Part shown: positions 17,588 through 24,826 of the stretch, in pieces
Position numbering within the stretch: the first letter of the stretch is position 1
How the letters are laid out: each line of letters begins with the position of its first letter
Assembly: GCA_001548435.1 (NCBI GenBank)
Contig: AP017308.1
Location: forward strand, 3,295,030 to 3,359,029
Origin: Leptolyngbya sp. NIES-3755
GTDB lineage: Bacteria; Cyanobacteriota; Cyanobacteriia; Leptolyngbyales; Leptolyngbyaceae
Length of the DNA: 64,000 bases
Direction: 5' to 3'
The notes under the pieces: generated by a model
What the model was told of the DNA's origin: nothing
Seen by the model: only the letters and a program-made list of their open reading frames with translations
Databases searched by the model: none
Translations under genes and position numbers: made by a program

Positions 17588-17896
17588 GTAAAACCTATGT
17601 TCCAGTTCAATTGCGCCGCAGAGTTGTAGAACGTGCTGGTAGTTGCTGCGAATACTGTTTACGCTTTCAAAGGCAGTGACATTGCTTCAATCGATCCAGA
17701 AACGGATGAAATTACAGCGCTCTACAATCCGAGACGCGATCGCTGGCAAGACCATTTTCAATTACAAGATGCCGAACTAATTCCTTTAACCGATCGAGCC
17801 AGAACCACAATTCGACTCCTTCAACTAAATCGCAACAGCATTTTGAAGGAGCGCCCACTGTGGATAGCCTCTGGATTAATCAGTATTGCGGACTAG
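17584..17896 (+). pseudogene. HNH endonuclease remnant with internal deletion and frameshift
   Basis: ATG 17584 starts MSKTYVPVQLRRRVVERAG followed by SCCEYC, the N-terminus of a common cyanobacterial HNH nuclease family. This frame stops after about 31 codons at 17679. The C-terminal part of the same family continues in the next frame (from about 17665) with DPETDEITALYNPRRDRW and TTIRLLQLNRNSIL. The central HNH core (the His-containing IEH motif, CxGCN and the following His) is missing altogether. The gene has thus lost its catalytic centre through an internal deletion of roughly 40 codons that also shifted the frame. It is very unlikely to be active. Confidence 0.8.
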
Positions 17897-17914
17897 ATGG
17901 TAATCGCGGTCTTT

Positions 17915-18532
17915 CTAGTCTTGTGCTGCAAATACTTGTGCTGCGGTGAGTGTGAGTTCTGGGAAAGTTGGGGAGATGATGCGATCGTCACCCCGAAAAG
18001 CTTTCATTTCATATTCTCCATCCTCTAAACAACAGACGAATACGGCAGGCTGTTTCGGATTGCCAAGAAATCGTCTTCCCCCGATCGCCGCATAATCCAC
18101 AATCCAGTATTCCTGAATGCCTAATGCCTCATAATCAGCGAATTTCTTGAAATAGTCATCCCGCCAGTTCGTACTCACCACTTCAAGAATCAGTTTGATT
18201 GAAGCACCATTTTCGATTACAGAGGATTTGTTCCAGCGAGGCTCATTCGCAGTAGCTTGCTTATCCAAAACAATCCCATCCGGTTCATAACCCGAATCTC
18301 CGTCAGCAGAACGCACAATACATTCTTTCGGAATGGCATAAGGCAGGTTCAGCCGACGGAGTTCAAAGTTCAGTTCACCACTGACGAATCCAGCAACATA
18401 AGAATGAGGTCCACGCGGCTTTGGCACTTCAACAATGACTCCTTGATGCAGTTCATAGCGCACCTTAGAGGTTTCTGGATACCATTCGATAAATTGATCA
18501 AATGTCACCGTCTGTCGTAGTGCCTGGATCAT
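17915..18532 (-). CDS. Uma2 family endonuclease
   Basis: The protein is 205 aa and belongs to the Uma2 group of PD-(D/E)xK-fold nucleases, greatly expanded in cyanobacteria. Typical features are the opening around RYELHQGVIVE, the catalytic Asp in GYEPDGIVLD, the acidic residue in LILEVVS, and the C-terminal KFADYEALGIQEYWIVD. Many Uma2 genes are mobile or accessory. Here it lies beside a duplicated nitrilase 3' end and the HicBA module. Its biological target is not known. Confidence 0.85.
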   Translation of the reverse strand: MIQALRQTVTFDQFIEWYPETSKVRYELHQGVIVEVPKPRGPHSYVAGFVSGELNFELRRLNLPYAIPKECIVRSADGDSGYEPDGIVLDKQATANEPRWNKSSVIENGASIKLILEVVSTNWRDDYFKKFADYEALGIQEYWIVDYAAIGGRRFLGNPKQPAVFVCCLEDGEYEMKAFRGDDRIISPTFPELTLTAAQVFAAQD

Positions 18533-18547
18533 GAGAACTCCAATGAT

Positions 18548-18640
18548 TAAAATACACGATGTTGCAGAGAAGGCATTTGTCGTCGGACTTGTTCTAACCG
18601 TCCTGGAACAAGTTCTGCGATCGCAACTCCCGGCATTTCT
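18548..18640 (-). pseudogene. Displaced copy of the nitrilase gene 3' end
   Basis: These 93 bases match 19173-19265, the last 30 or so codons of the nitrilase-family gene, with about five mismatches and no gaps. The minus-strand reading frame is intact through VPGRLEQVRRQMPSLQHRVF and a stop. There is no gene body in front of it. It lies on the far side of the hicBA cassette, so the cassette is bracketed by two copies of the same gene end. Confidence 0.88.
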
Positions 18641-18859
18641 CTACAAATTCTCCCACTCTTCACGACTAATGCCTGCCTCATCTAGAATTTTCGCAAGTAA
18701 ACTCTTTCCAATATCACTCCGATGAGGATTCGGCAAAGTTAAACGCAGTTCGTCTTTGAGCATGAATTCATGTTTGCCACCTGCGTAAGGTCCTTCAAAA
18801 CCGAATTCTTTCAAACATCGAATGAGTTCTCGCCGTTTAATTGGCGCAAATGCAGGCAT
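18641..18859 (-). CDS. hicA: HicA-type mRNA interferase toxin
   Basis: The toxin is 72 aa with the compact double-stranded-RNA-binding-like fold of HicA: KRRELIRCLKEFGF, then GGKHEFM with the catalytic His, then LPNPHRSDIGKSLLAKIL. It cleaves mRNA when unchecked. Its ATG overlaps the hicB stop by one base, so the pair is co-transcribed with the antitoxin first. Its stop codon abuts the displaced nitrilase end at 18640. Confidence 0.9.
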   Translation of the reverse strand: MPAFAPIKRRELIRCLKEFGFEGPYAGGKHEFMLKDELRLTLPNPHRSDIGKSLLAKILDEAGISREEWENL

Positions 18860-19110
18860 TAGGCAACCTCGACCTGTGCCCGTGGATTGAGATCAATGCC
18901 ATCAATAATCGGAATCCGATGGTGCAAATGTAGACCCAACAAAATCCATTCTTCTAGTGTTTCTTGAAGGTCTTGCTGACATTGACTCAGTGTTTCCGCG
19001 TTTGCCCAGACTCCTTGTAGATCGGGAATTCTGCCGTAGAATGTACCGTCATCGTCCAGAATGGAATACTCCGCTCGCCGCATCGCAGCATCAATAAATT
19101 TCGTCAACAT
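18859..19110 (-). CDS. hicB: HicB-type antitoxin
   Basis: This 83 aa protein has the partial RNase-H-like fold of HicB: AEYSILDDDGTFYGRIPDLQ, the Trp in GVWANAETL, then CQQDLQETLEEWILLGL. No DNA-binding domain follows, so it is the short HicB type. It is the first gene of the hicBA pair. The start lies about 60 bases from the nitrilase 3' end, and the space between holds a hairpin. Confidence 0.88.
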   Translation of the reverse strand: MLTKFIDAAMRRAEYSILDDDGTFYGRIPDLQGVWANAETLSQCQQDLQETLEEWILLGLHLHHRIPIIDGIDLNPRAQVEVA

Positions 19111-19139
19111 ACAGGTTTGGCTTCATCTGTTCTGATTGT

Positions 19140-19165
19140 AAGCCTTGCCAACTCAGACAAGGCTT
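19140..19165. terminator. Hairpin downstream of the nitrilase gene
   Basis: The inverted repeat AGCCTTG/CAAGGCT (19141-19147 and 19158-19164, one further A-T pair outside) has a 10-base loop. It sits between the nitrilase stop and hicB. No clear T run follows on the minus strand, so it may be a weak terminator or an attenuating structure. Confidence 0.4.
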
Positions 19166-19171
19166 CTAAAC

Positions 19172-19981
19172 CTAAAATACGCGATGTTGCAGAGAAGGCA
19201 TTTGTCGTCGAACTTGTTCTAATCGACCTGGAACAATTTCTGCGATCGCAACTCCCGGCATTTCTCCCGCATCTGCCAAAATCACACCCCACGGATCAAT
19301 GATCATGGCGTGACCGTGAGATTGTCTCAGCGAATTGTGTCGTCCGGTTTGTGCGGGTGCAATCACATAGCAAGTGTTCTCGATCGCTCTTGCTTGTAAC
19401 AACACTTGCCAATGGTCTTTCCCGGTATGAGCCGTGAATGCTGCGGGAACAAACAAAACTTCCGCTCCCATCTGAGTCATCTGGCGATAAAGCTCTGGAA
19501 ATCGCACATCATAGCAAACCGATAAGCCGATATTGCCAAGTTCTTTAGACGGATGAATCGGGGGAACTCTCGAACCTGCGACCACAGTTGCCGATTCGCG
19601 GTAAGTATTGCCATCAGGAAGATTCACATCGAACAGGTGAACTTTCTCATAACGAGCGAGTTCTTGACCATTGGGAGCCACGAGCAGCGCTGTATTGAAG
19701 ACTTTGCCCTGTTCAACGGGAACCGGATAGCCACCTCCTAAAATGGTCACTTGAAAGCGTTGTGCCATCATTTTGAGAAACTTCTCGCTCTCAACCGCGA
19801 TCGACTCTGCTTGAGCAAGCTTCGCCTCTTCATCTCCCAGAAACGAAAAATTCTCAGGCAGACCGATCAACTCTGCCCCACGTCGAACAGCCAAATCGAT
19901 TAGTTCTTCTGCTTGCGTCAGATTCTTTTGTAAATCAGGCAAGCTATTCATTTGCACAGCGGCAGCTAGGTAAGACTTCAT
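19172..19981 (-). CDS. Carbon-nitrogen hydrolase (nitrilase superfamily, Nit1/omega-amidase-like)
   Basis: The protein is 269 aa with the complete Glu-Lys-Cys triad: E43 in LPENFSFLGDEE, K113 in RYEKVHLFDV and C156 in GLSVCYDVRFPELYR. These flanking motifs are those of the Nit1/Nit2 branch (deaminated-glutathione amidase, omega-amidase), so hydrolysis of an omega-amide such as deaminated glutathione or a 2-oxo acid amide is likely. The exact substrate cannot be read. The last 30 codons are duplicated at 18548-18640. Confidence 0.85.
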   Translation of the reverse strand: MKSYLAAAVQMNSLPDLQKNLTQAEELIDLAVRRGAELIGLPENFSFLGDEEAKLAQAESIAVESEKFLKMMAQRFQVTILGGGYPVPVEQGKVFNTALLVAPNGQELARYEKVHLFDVNLPDGNTYRESATVVAGSRVPPIHPSKELGNIGLSVCYDVRFPELYRQMTQMGAEVLFVPAAFTAHTGKDHWQVLLQARAIENTCYVIAPAQTGRHNSLRQSHGHAMIIDPWGVILADAGEMPGVAIAEIVPGRLEQVRRQMPSLQHRVF

Positions 19982-20029
19982 GGAATCAACTCACGGGTTT
20001 TCGCTGGAAAGTACCGGGATTTAAAACAG

Positions 20030-20067
20030 TATTAAGTGAGCAACCGGACTCGATCGCTCACTTAATA
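20030..20067 (-). terminator. Strong hairpin, likely rho-independent terminator
   Basis: Perfect 12-base arms TATTAAGTGAGC (20030-20041) and GCTCACTTAATA (20056-20067) enclose a 14-base loop. Read on the minus strand the stem is followed within a few bases by TTTT. It lies just past the small membrane gene (3' end at 20096) and before the nitrilase start, so it fits a terminator between them. Confidence 0.7.
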
Positions 20068-20095
20068 GTTTAAATCGCGTTGATCCCGATTCGAT

Positions 20096-20284
20096 CTAAG
20101 TTTGCTGAGAATCCGATCGCTCTTTTGGATTGTGATGCACGACTAAATGCACCATTGAGTTGATCGTTCCAGCAATTCCACCAACCAACAGAAATAGCAT
20201 CAACATTGCCAAGGCGGAAAAGGGTGAAAGCACAAACGTCAGCAATAACGTCATCACTAAGAGCGACACAACAGCGCGATTCAT
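20096..20284 (-). CDS. Small two-helix membrane protein, unknown function
   Basis: This 62 aa protein starts at ATG 20284, preceded by AGGAG six bases away. The open frame extends to a TTG at 20299, but that would place the ribosome-binding site inside the gene. It has two hydrophobic segments, around VVSLLVMTLLLTFVLS and LAMLMLFLLVGGIAG, and a polar tail HHNPKERSD. I do not recognise a family. It is monocistronic, with its own terminator downstream. Confidence 0.6.
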   Translation of the reverse strand: MNRAVVSLLVMTLLLTFVLSPFSALAMLMLFLLVGGIAGTINSMVHLVVHHNPKERSDSQQT

Positions 20285-20505
20285 ATCGGTCTCCTGCAAA
20301 ACTTGAAAGCTAGTTTTACGTTAGCAACGCCACAATTCAATTGACCTCTAACAAAAGCAGCACTTTAATTTATCCATGGACGGAAAGCGTAAGATTCCTT
20401 CACAGTTATGTCACGAACATTCAAGCTATGATCACGGCTAACGGTCGATTTGAGCGATCGTCTCAGTCAAATTAGACCTGCTGAATTTCCCCGGCAATAT
20501 CTGTT

Positions 20506-20958
20506 ATGAACGATTGGCAAAAGGATTGGTTTGAAATGTTTGACACGATCGCGGATCAAATCGAAGGATTCTTGATTGATGTGGCTCAGGATATGACCGA
20601 TGCCATGAACGATTTTGTTGAATTTTCTGAAGAAGTTTCGATACAACTCAATACAACATTTGTGGATGAAATTGAGCAGTCGATTACGGTGTTAGTCAGT
20701 CCGATTCTCGAAGCTTATTTTGGCATTGGTGGCGCGATCGAGGATTTTACTCAACCTGTCACGCAAACCGTTGAACCGATGTTAAAACAGCATCCTGCTT
20801 GTGTCGGTTGCCGTCATTTTCACGGTCAGTACTATGGCGATAGTTTATTAGTCTGTGGAATGCACCCGTATGGAATGGCGGAAGGCGTGGAAACTTGCCC
20901 CGATAAGGAAGCGGTGAACTGGGGCGTGTTCCACTCTGATGATTCTGAGAATTGGTAA
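20506..20958 (+). CDS. Conserved cyanobacterial protein with C-terminal four-Cys motif
   Basis: The protein is 150 aa and of unknown function. The first 95 residues are acidic amphipathic helices rich in Asp, Glu and Phe. The C-terminal 50 residues contain CVGCRHFHG, then VCGMHPYGM, then ETCPDKE. This gives four Cys and several His that could bind zinc or an Fe-S cluster. There is no signal peptide or membrane segment. The gene stands alone, and a MITE lies about 40 bases after its stop. Confidence 0.65.
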   Translation: MNDWQKDWFEMFDTIADQIEGFLIDVAQDMTDAMNDFVEFSEEVSIQLNTTFVDEIEQSITVLVSPILEAYFGIGGAIEDFTQPVTQTVEPMLKQHPACVGCRHFHGQYYGDSLLVCGMHPYGMAEGVETCPDKEAVNWGVFHSDDSENW

Positions 20959-20988
20959 TGCGATCGCGTTTCTGCGTGAGTGCCACCT

Positions 20989-21208
20989 GAATAGAATGCT
21001 ACCCTATACACACAAATCCCGGATCGCTTCGTTTCCGCCAGCTTCAGCCCCCTAAATCCCCCGATTCGGGGGACTTTGAAGTTTGGAGAATCATCGAATT
21101 GGAGAAATTTTTCTTCCTCAAAGTCCCCCAGAATGGGGGATTTAGGGGGCGAAGGATCTGGGCAACGACACGATCAATCGATTTGTGTGTACAGGGTAGG
21201 AATAGAAT
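20989..21208. mobile_element. MITE with terminal inverted repeats and target-site duplication
   Basis: A non-coding element of about 200 bases (20998-21199) has 20-base terminal inverted repeats, CTACCCTATACACACAAATC at 20999-21018 and its near-exact complement at 21180-21199 (one mismatch). It is flanked by the direct repeat GAATAGAAT at 20989-20997 and 21200-21208, a 9-base target duplication. An inner palindrome of the form ccccctaaatccc...gggggatttaggggg (about 21048-21149) folds the element into a long hairpin. It encodes no transposase and must be moved in trans. Confidence 0.8.
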
Positions 21209-21231
21209 TCGCCCAGGCTCAATGATTCACG

Positions 21232-22026
21232 CTACATCCGAGGACGGGGAACCGAAGCCATCCGAGATATCGGGGCGGTCGCAGGTTTCCGATTCACATG
21301 CCCATTTGAAGCAGGCATCGCAGCATTCAAAATTTCTAGATTCAGTCGATATCCGACATTCCGAACAGTCTGAATCAAATTCGGCTGACGGGGATCAATT
21401 TCAACCTTTTTCCGCAGCGACAACACGTGAGTATCGACGGTTCGAGGATTGTCAATTTCATCGGGCCAAGCACGTTCAAGTAACTCCGATCGACTTAATG
21501 CCGATCCCCCCGCCTGCGCCAACACATAGAGCAGACTGAATTCTTGCGGCGTTAATTCAATCAATTCCCCTTTGAATCTCACCCGACGATGCACCAGATC
21601 AATCTTCAGATCGCCAAAATCGAGATTAATCGGAGGAGCCGCGATTCGTTGCCGACGCATTAGAGCTTCCACTCGTGCAAGAAATTCCTGCATTCCGAAC
21701 GGTTTGGTTAAATAATCATCCGCACCCGATCGCAATCCTTCGACAATATCCGACTCTGCGGTTCGTGCCGACAACATCAGAATCAGACATTGCTGCTGTT
21801 GTAACCAGCGACAGAACTCTAAACCGCCCCCTGACGGCATTTCGGAATCGAGAATCACGAGATTAGGCTGACGCAGTAAAAACACTTCCCGCGCCTGATG
21901 TAGATCGGCTGACTGGTGAACTTGGTAGCCCGCCTGCTGGAGATGCCATCCGAGCAGCGATCGCAGGTGCGGATTTCCTTCAACGATTTGTATGTGAATG
22001 GCTCCCACGGGGGCTGATTTCCTCAA
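21232..22026 (-). CDS. OmpR-family response regulator
   Basis: The protein is up to 264 aa with an N-terminal receiver domain and a C-terminal winged helix (LTPQEFSLLYVLAQAGG, then NPRTVDTHVLSLRKKVE and LIQTVRNVGYRL). The phospho-acceptor Asp in VILDSEMPSGG, the Ser of LMLSARTAE and the Lys of LTKPFG are present. The acidic pocket at the start reads VEGNPH instead of the usual two or three acids, so metal binding and phosphorylation may be altered. The frame opens at TTG 22026. GTG 22008 with GAGGA ten bases upstream is an equally likely start. A proline/arginine tail of 30 residues follows the DNA-binding domain. No kinase gene is adjacent. Confidence 0.85.
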   Translation of the reverse strand: MRKSAPVGAIHIQIVEGNPHLRSLLGWHLQQAGYQVHQSADLHQAREVFLLRQPNLVILDSEMPSGGGLEFCRWLQQQQCLILMLSARTAESDIVEGLRSGADDYLTKPFGMQEFLARVEALMRRQRIAAPPINLDFGDLKIDLVHRRVRFKGELIELTPQEFSLLYVLAQAGGSALSRSELLERAWPDEIDNPRTVDTHVLSLRKKVEIDPRQPNLIQTVRNVGYRLNLEILNAAMPASNGHVNRKPATAPISRMASVPRPRM

Positions 22027-22240
22027 AATGCTTGAGTTAAGGGTATCAGAGCTTTATCAATGCAATTTGTAACGGGTGCTACTCAGCTAGACTCAGGTTG
22101 TACTACGATCCGTCTCCGAATATTCCGATCTGTAGAATTTCGATACAAACCGAGAGACAGTGAGCCGAAATGTTAAGCTTAGGTAATACCAAAGCCAGTC
22201 AGATGTCAAACGGCATCTATCCTTCTTGTCGATCGAACTT

Positions 22241-22483
22241 ATGCTTCAAGATTCTTTGACGATCCGCTACTACCAACGCCTCTCCGACAACCTAGTCGAA
22301 CTCTGGAACCGTGGCTATCGCTTTGATGATCTGCGGCTCTATTTAGACGGTTACTTGTCTGCCCTCAGACACGCGAGTGTGTTGGAACCGTACCAAATCA
22401 ACCGGCTTGAGGAGGAAATAACTCGCTACATCTATGATCCGTCGAATTTCGATGCCGTGATGCCAGAACCGGATTACCGATGA
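22241..22483 (+). CDS. DUF6761 family protein
   Basis: This 80 aa protein is conserved across cyanobacteria and has no known function. It starts MLQDSLTIRYYQRLSDNLVE and continues WNRGYRFDDLRLYLDGYLSA, ending DPSNFDAVMPEPDYR. It is an all-helical soluble protein. ATG 22241 fits the family start better than the in-frame TTG at 22226. It converges on the grxD gene, with a shared hairpin terminator between them. Confidence 0.8.
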   Translation: MLQDSLTIRYYQRLSDNLVELWNRGYRFDDLRLYLDGYLSALRHASVLEPYQINRLEEEITRYIYDPSNFDAVMPEPDYR

Positions 22484-22486
22484 AGA

Positions 22487-22518
22487 AAAAAGGGGCGCGT
22501 GTGTGTGCCCCTTCTTTA
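22487..22518. terminator. Bidirectional terminator
   Basis: Arms AAGGGGC (22490-22496) and GCCCCTT (22507-22513) form a GC-rich stem flanked by an A run on the left and TCTTTATT on the right. It therefore works for both the DUF6761 gene (+) and grxD (-). Confidence 0.75.
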
Positions 22519-22524
22519 TTGGAA

Positions 22525-22845
22525 TTAGGAGGCGAGTGCGACTTCCACGAGTTGTTGCAGTTCACCTTTCTGGTACATCTCGATCATGATGTCCGAACCG
22601 CCGATAAATTCCCCGTTGATGTACACCTGGGGAATGGTGGGCCAGTTCGAGAATTCTTTGATGCCCTGACGGATTTCGGGGTTTTCTAACACGTCTACGG
22701 TTTCGTAAGGGACTCCAAGCGTGTTGAGGATTTGCACGACGTTGTTAGAGAATCCGCACATGGGCATGAGTTTGCTGCCCTTCATGAAGACCATGATTTT
22801 ATTGGTGTCAACCAGGCTTTTGATTTGTTGTTGAGCGTCTGACAT
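22525..22845 (-). CDS. grxD: Monothiol glutaredoxin (CGFS type, Grx4/GrxD)
   Basis: The protein is 106 aa with the active-site motif CGFS in MPMCGFSNNVVQIL. It has the glutathione-binding WPTIPQVYINGEFIGGSDI loop (TVP-like TIP plus GG-S-D). Monothiol CGFS glutaredoxins bind a glutathione-ligated [2Fe-2S] cluster and carry it to target proteins. It is the second gene after bolA, 23 bases apart, and the two products commonly form a mixed [2Fe-2S] complex. Confidence 0.95.
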   Translation of the reverse strand: MSDAQQQIKSLVDTNKIMVFMKGSKLMPMCGFSNNVVQILNTLGVPYETVDVLENPEIRQGIKEFSNWPTIPQVYINGEFIGGSDIMIEMYQKGELQQLVEVALAS

Positions 22846-22868
22846 AGGGATTTAAGAGGGGGTAAACG

Positions 22869-23114
22869 TTAGTTTTTGGTTGCCCATTCTTCGGGCGTGA
22901 AGGTGTTGAGAGAAAGGGCGTGAATTGCCTCGGTGGAAAGCGCCTGTTTTACTGCACCATAGACGAGTTGATGCTGTTGAACGCGCCGTTTTCCAGCAAA
23001 CTCAGAAGAGACCACCGTGACTTCAAAATGCTCTCCATCGGGGCTATTGACCGCAACTTGAGCATCCGGTAATCCTGTTTTGATCATTGCCTCAACTTGA
23101 TCCGGGCTAATCAT
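22869..23114 (-). CDS. bolA: BolA family protein
   Basis: This 81 aa protein has the class II KH-like BolA fold: [20 protein letters not shown], then the [13 protein letters not shown] segment, [12 protein letters not shown] with the conserved His ligand, and [14 protein letters not shown]. It pairs with the downstream CGFS glutaredoxin in iron-sulfur cluster sensing or delivery. The start ATG has AGGAG upstream (ctccttaagat on the plus strand). Confidence 0.92.
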   Translation of the reverse strand: MISPDQVEAMIKTGLPDAQVAVNSPDGEHFEVTVVSSEFAGKRRVQQHQLVYGAVKQALSTEAIHALSLNTFTPEEWATKN

Positions 23115-23179
23115 TCTTTCTCCTTAAGATCGATCGCGATTGTTGCTTCTCTAGTCTAGCGGGTGATGTCAGAGAATTT

Positions 23180-24736
23180 TTATCGCGATCGTCGCCATTG
23201 CTGAATTGCTTTTTGGGCTTCGGCATACACATCAGGGCGATCTTTAGGGACGAGTTGGGCAGCCGCGATCGCTTGTTGAAATTGTTTCTGTGCGGCTCGT
23301 TGGCGGGCAATGTCGAGAATATTCCGACTCCAGCGATCGATATCTTGTTGCGCCTGAGCATAAAGCGGATCGCTGGGCGGAATTGTCCGAGCGCGGTCGA
23401 TCGCTTTACTGGCATCAGAGGCAAGGGTGGGTCTGATCAATGATCGAGCTTCATTCAAAATTTCAGCCGAAGATTCAGTAGCCGGACTCGGACTGGGAGA
23501 TGCCACCACTGTTGGAGCGTTCTGGGTTTTCGCGGTTTGTTGCTGTCCGCCCATAAACGCTGACCAATTTCGGAACAGGACACCGAGCAACAAGACTAAT
23601 AAAATTGCACTGCCTCCAAAGAGCAACCGTTCCCAAAACATTTGATCCTGACCATCGGTTTCTGGGGGAATCGGGGACGGAGCGTGATCAGGCATCGGAT
23701 CGGAAAGCGTGAGATCGGGAACTGGCTTAGAAATTGTGCGATCGGGAGCCGGGTCAGACACCGTTAAATCTGGATCAGAAACCGTTAAATCTGGGATCGG
23801 TGCGGGATCGTGTACTTCTACTGGATCAAGTCGGAATTGTTCAGGGATTTCTTCTTGATTGGCTTCTGCGGTTGCGCCCATGATCGTGGACGGAGTGGCG
23901 AAATCCCCGAAAGGGGAATCACTCTCGCTTGTGAGGTACAAGTCATCTTCGATCGCGAATGGGTTCGAGTCTGCCGCGGTCCAAGCATCCGTCTCTGCCC
24001 AATTCACAGGCATGATTACTTGATAAAGCTGGTCGGGATCAGAAACGACGAGAACCGGATCTTGGAGCGGTCGATCGCTGTGATCACATAATTCCGGTAA
24101 TCGCAGTTTAAGGAAATCTTCGAGAGCCGATAAAGTCGAGCATTGATGCGATCGCAATCCTTCAAGTAATGCCTGAGTAAAGAGTCCGTGATTGTACGCA
24201 GGCGCTTCATGCGAAAACTGTTCCGGGCGACAGGAAAGCATTGTAGGGATGCCATATTCCCGCGCTAATGCTGCTGTTTGGGAACCAATTTTTTCGTTAG
24301 AAACGGACGAAGAACGATTGAAATCGAGCAGAACAAAAATCTTTTGAGTCGGAAGCGATCGTAAAGCTTGAAACAGCGATCGGACCGAGAATCCAGTTTC
24401 TTTCACGCGATTGGGATCAGCATCGATCGGTAATAGAAAATCCTCGCCATCGACACAAATTCCATACCCACTGAAGTAGCACCATAAGCCATCTTCGGGC
24501 TGAATCTTTTCCTTGATAACTTTTATCCAATACTGTAAATTCTCATGATTTGGATCAGTCGAATGTCCGAGTAAATCCGGAGAAGTATCGGTAAGCAGTA
24601 AACAATGATCGGGTAAAAATCCGGCATCACTCACCAGACTTTCACAGAGAGATTGGGCATCTGGTTGGGCAAAATGAAGAGGTTGAAGAAACTGGTAGTG
24701 ATTGATTCCGACTGCGATCGCCCAATAATTGCTCAT
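23180..24736 (-). CDS. Caspase-family protein lacking the catalytic dyad
   Basis: The protein is 518 aa from ATG 24736; the frame opens 13 codons earlier. Residues 1-240 form a caspase-like (orthocaspase, peptidase C14) domain, but the catalytic His motif reads YFSGYG (Tyr at 91) and the Cys motif reads LLDFNRSSS (Asn at 140). Both catalytic residues are thus replaced, which defines a pseudo-enzyme. A Pro/Asp-rich linker with repeated DLTVSDP units (about 310-365), one membrane helix (AILLVLLLGVLF, about 380-395) and a helical repeat region at the end follow. It may be a membrane-tethered scaffold or regulator of active orthocaspases. Confidence 0.82.
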   Translation of the reverse strand: MSNYWAIAVGINHYQFLQPLHFAQPDAQSLCESLVSDAGFLPDHCLLLTDTSPDLLGHSTDPNHENLQYWIKVIKEKIQPEDGLWCYFSGYGICVDGEDFLLPIDADPNRVKETGFSVRSLFQALRSLPTQKIFVLLDFNRSSSVSNEKIGSQTAALAREYGIPTMLSCRPEQFSHEAPAYNHGLFTQALLEGLRSHQCSTLSALEDFLKLRLPELCDHSDRPLQDPVLVVSDPDQLYQVIMPVNWAETDAWTAADSNPFAIEDDLYLTSESDSPFGDFATPSTIMGATAEANQEEIPEQFRLDPVEVHDPAPIPDLTVSDPDLTVSDPAPDRTISKPVPDLTLSDPMPDHAPSPIPPETDGQDQMFWERLLFGGSAILLVLLLGVLFRNWSAFMGGQQQTAKTQNAPTVVASPSPSPATESSAEILNEARSLIRPTLASDASKAIDRARTIPPSDPLYAQAQQDIDRWSRNILDIARQRAAQKQFQQAIAAAQLVPKDRPDVYAEAQKAIQQWRRSR

Positions 24737-24826
24737 CCCGACACCTCGACTGTTTAGAAAGTTTCGCGCAAACACATCATAGAAAAAAACTGCTTTTTTG
24801 CAGCAAAAATCTATTCGTCAATTAAC

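Noticed and set aside
19117..19302. A + strand frame across the nitrilase 3' end that recurs across 18531-18725
   Set aside because: Similarity between the two frames only reflects the duplicated nitrilase end; the minus-strand reading is the real one.
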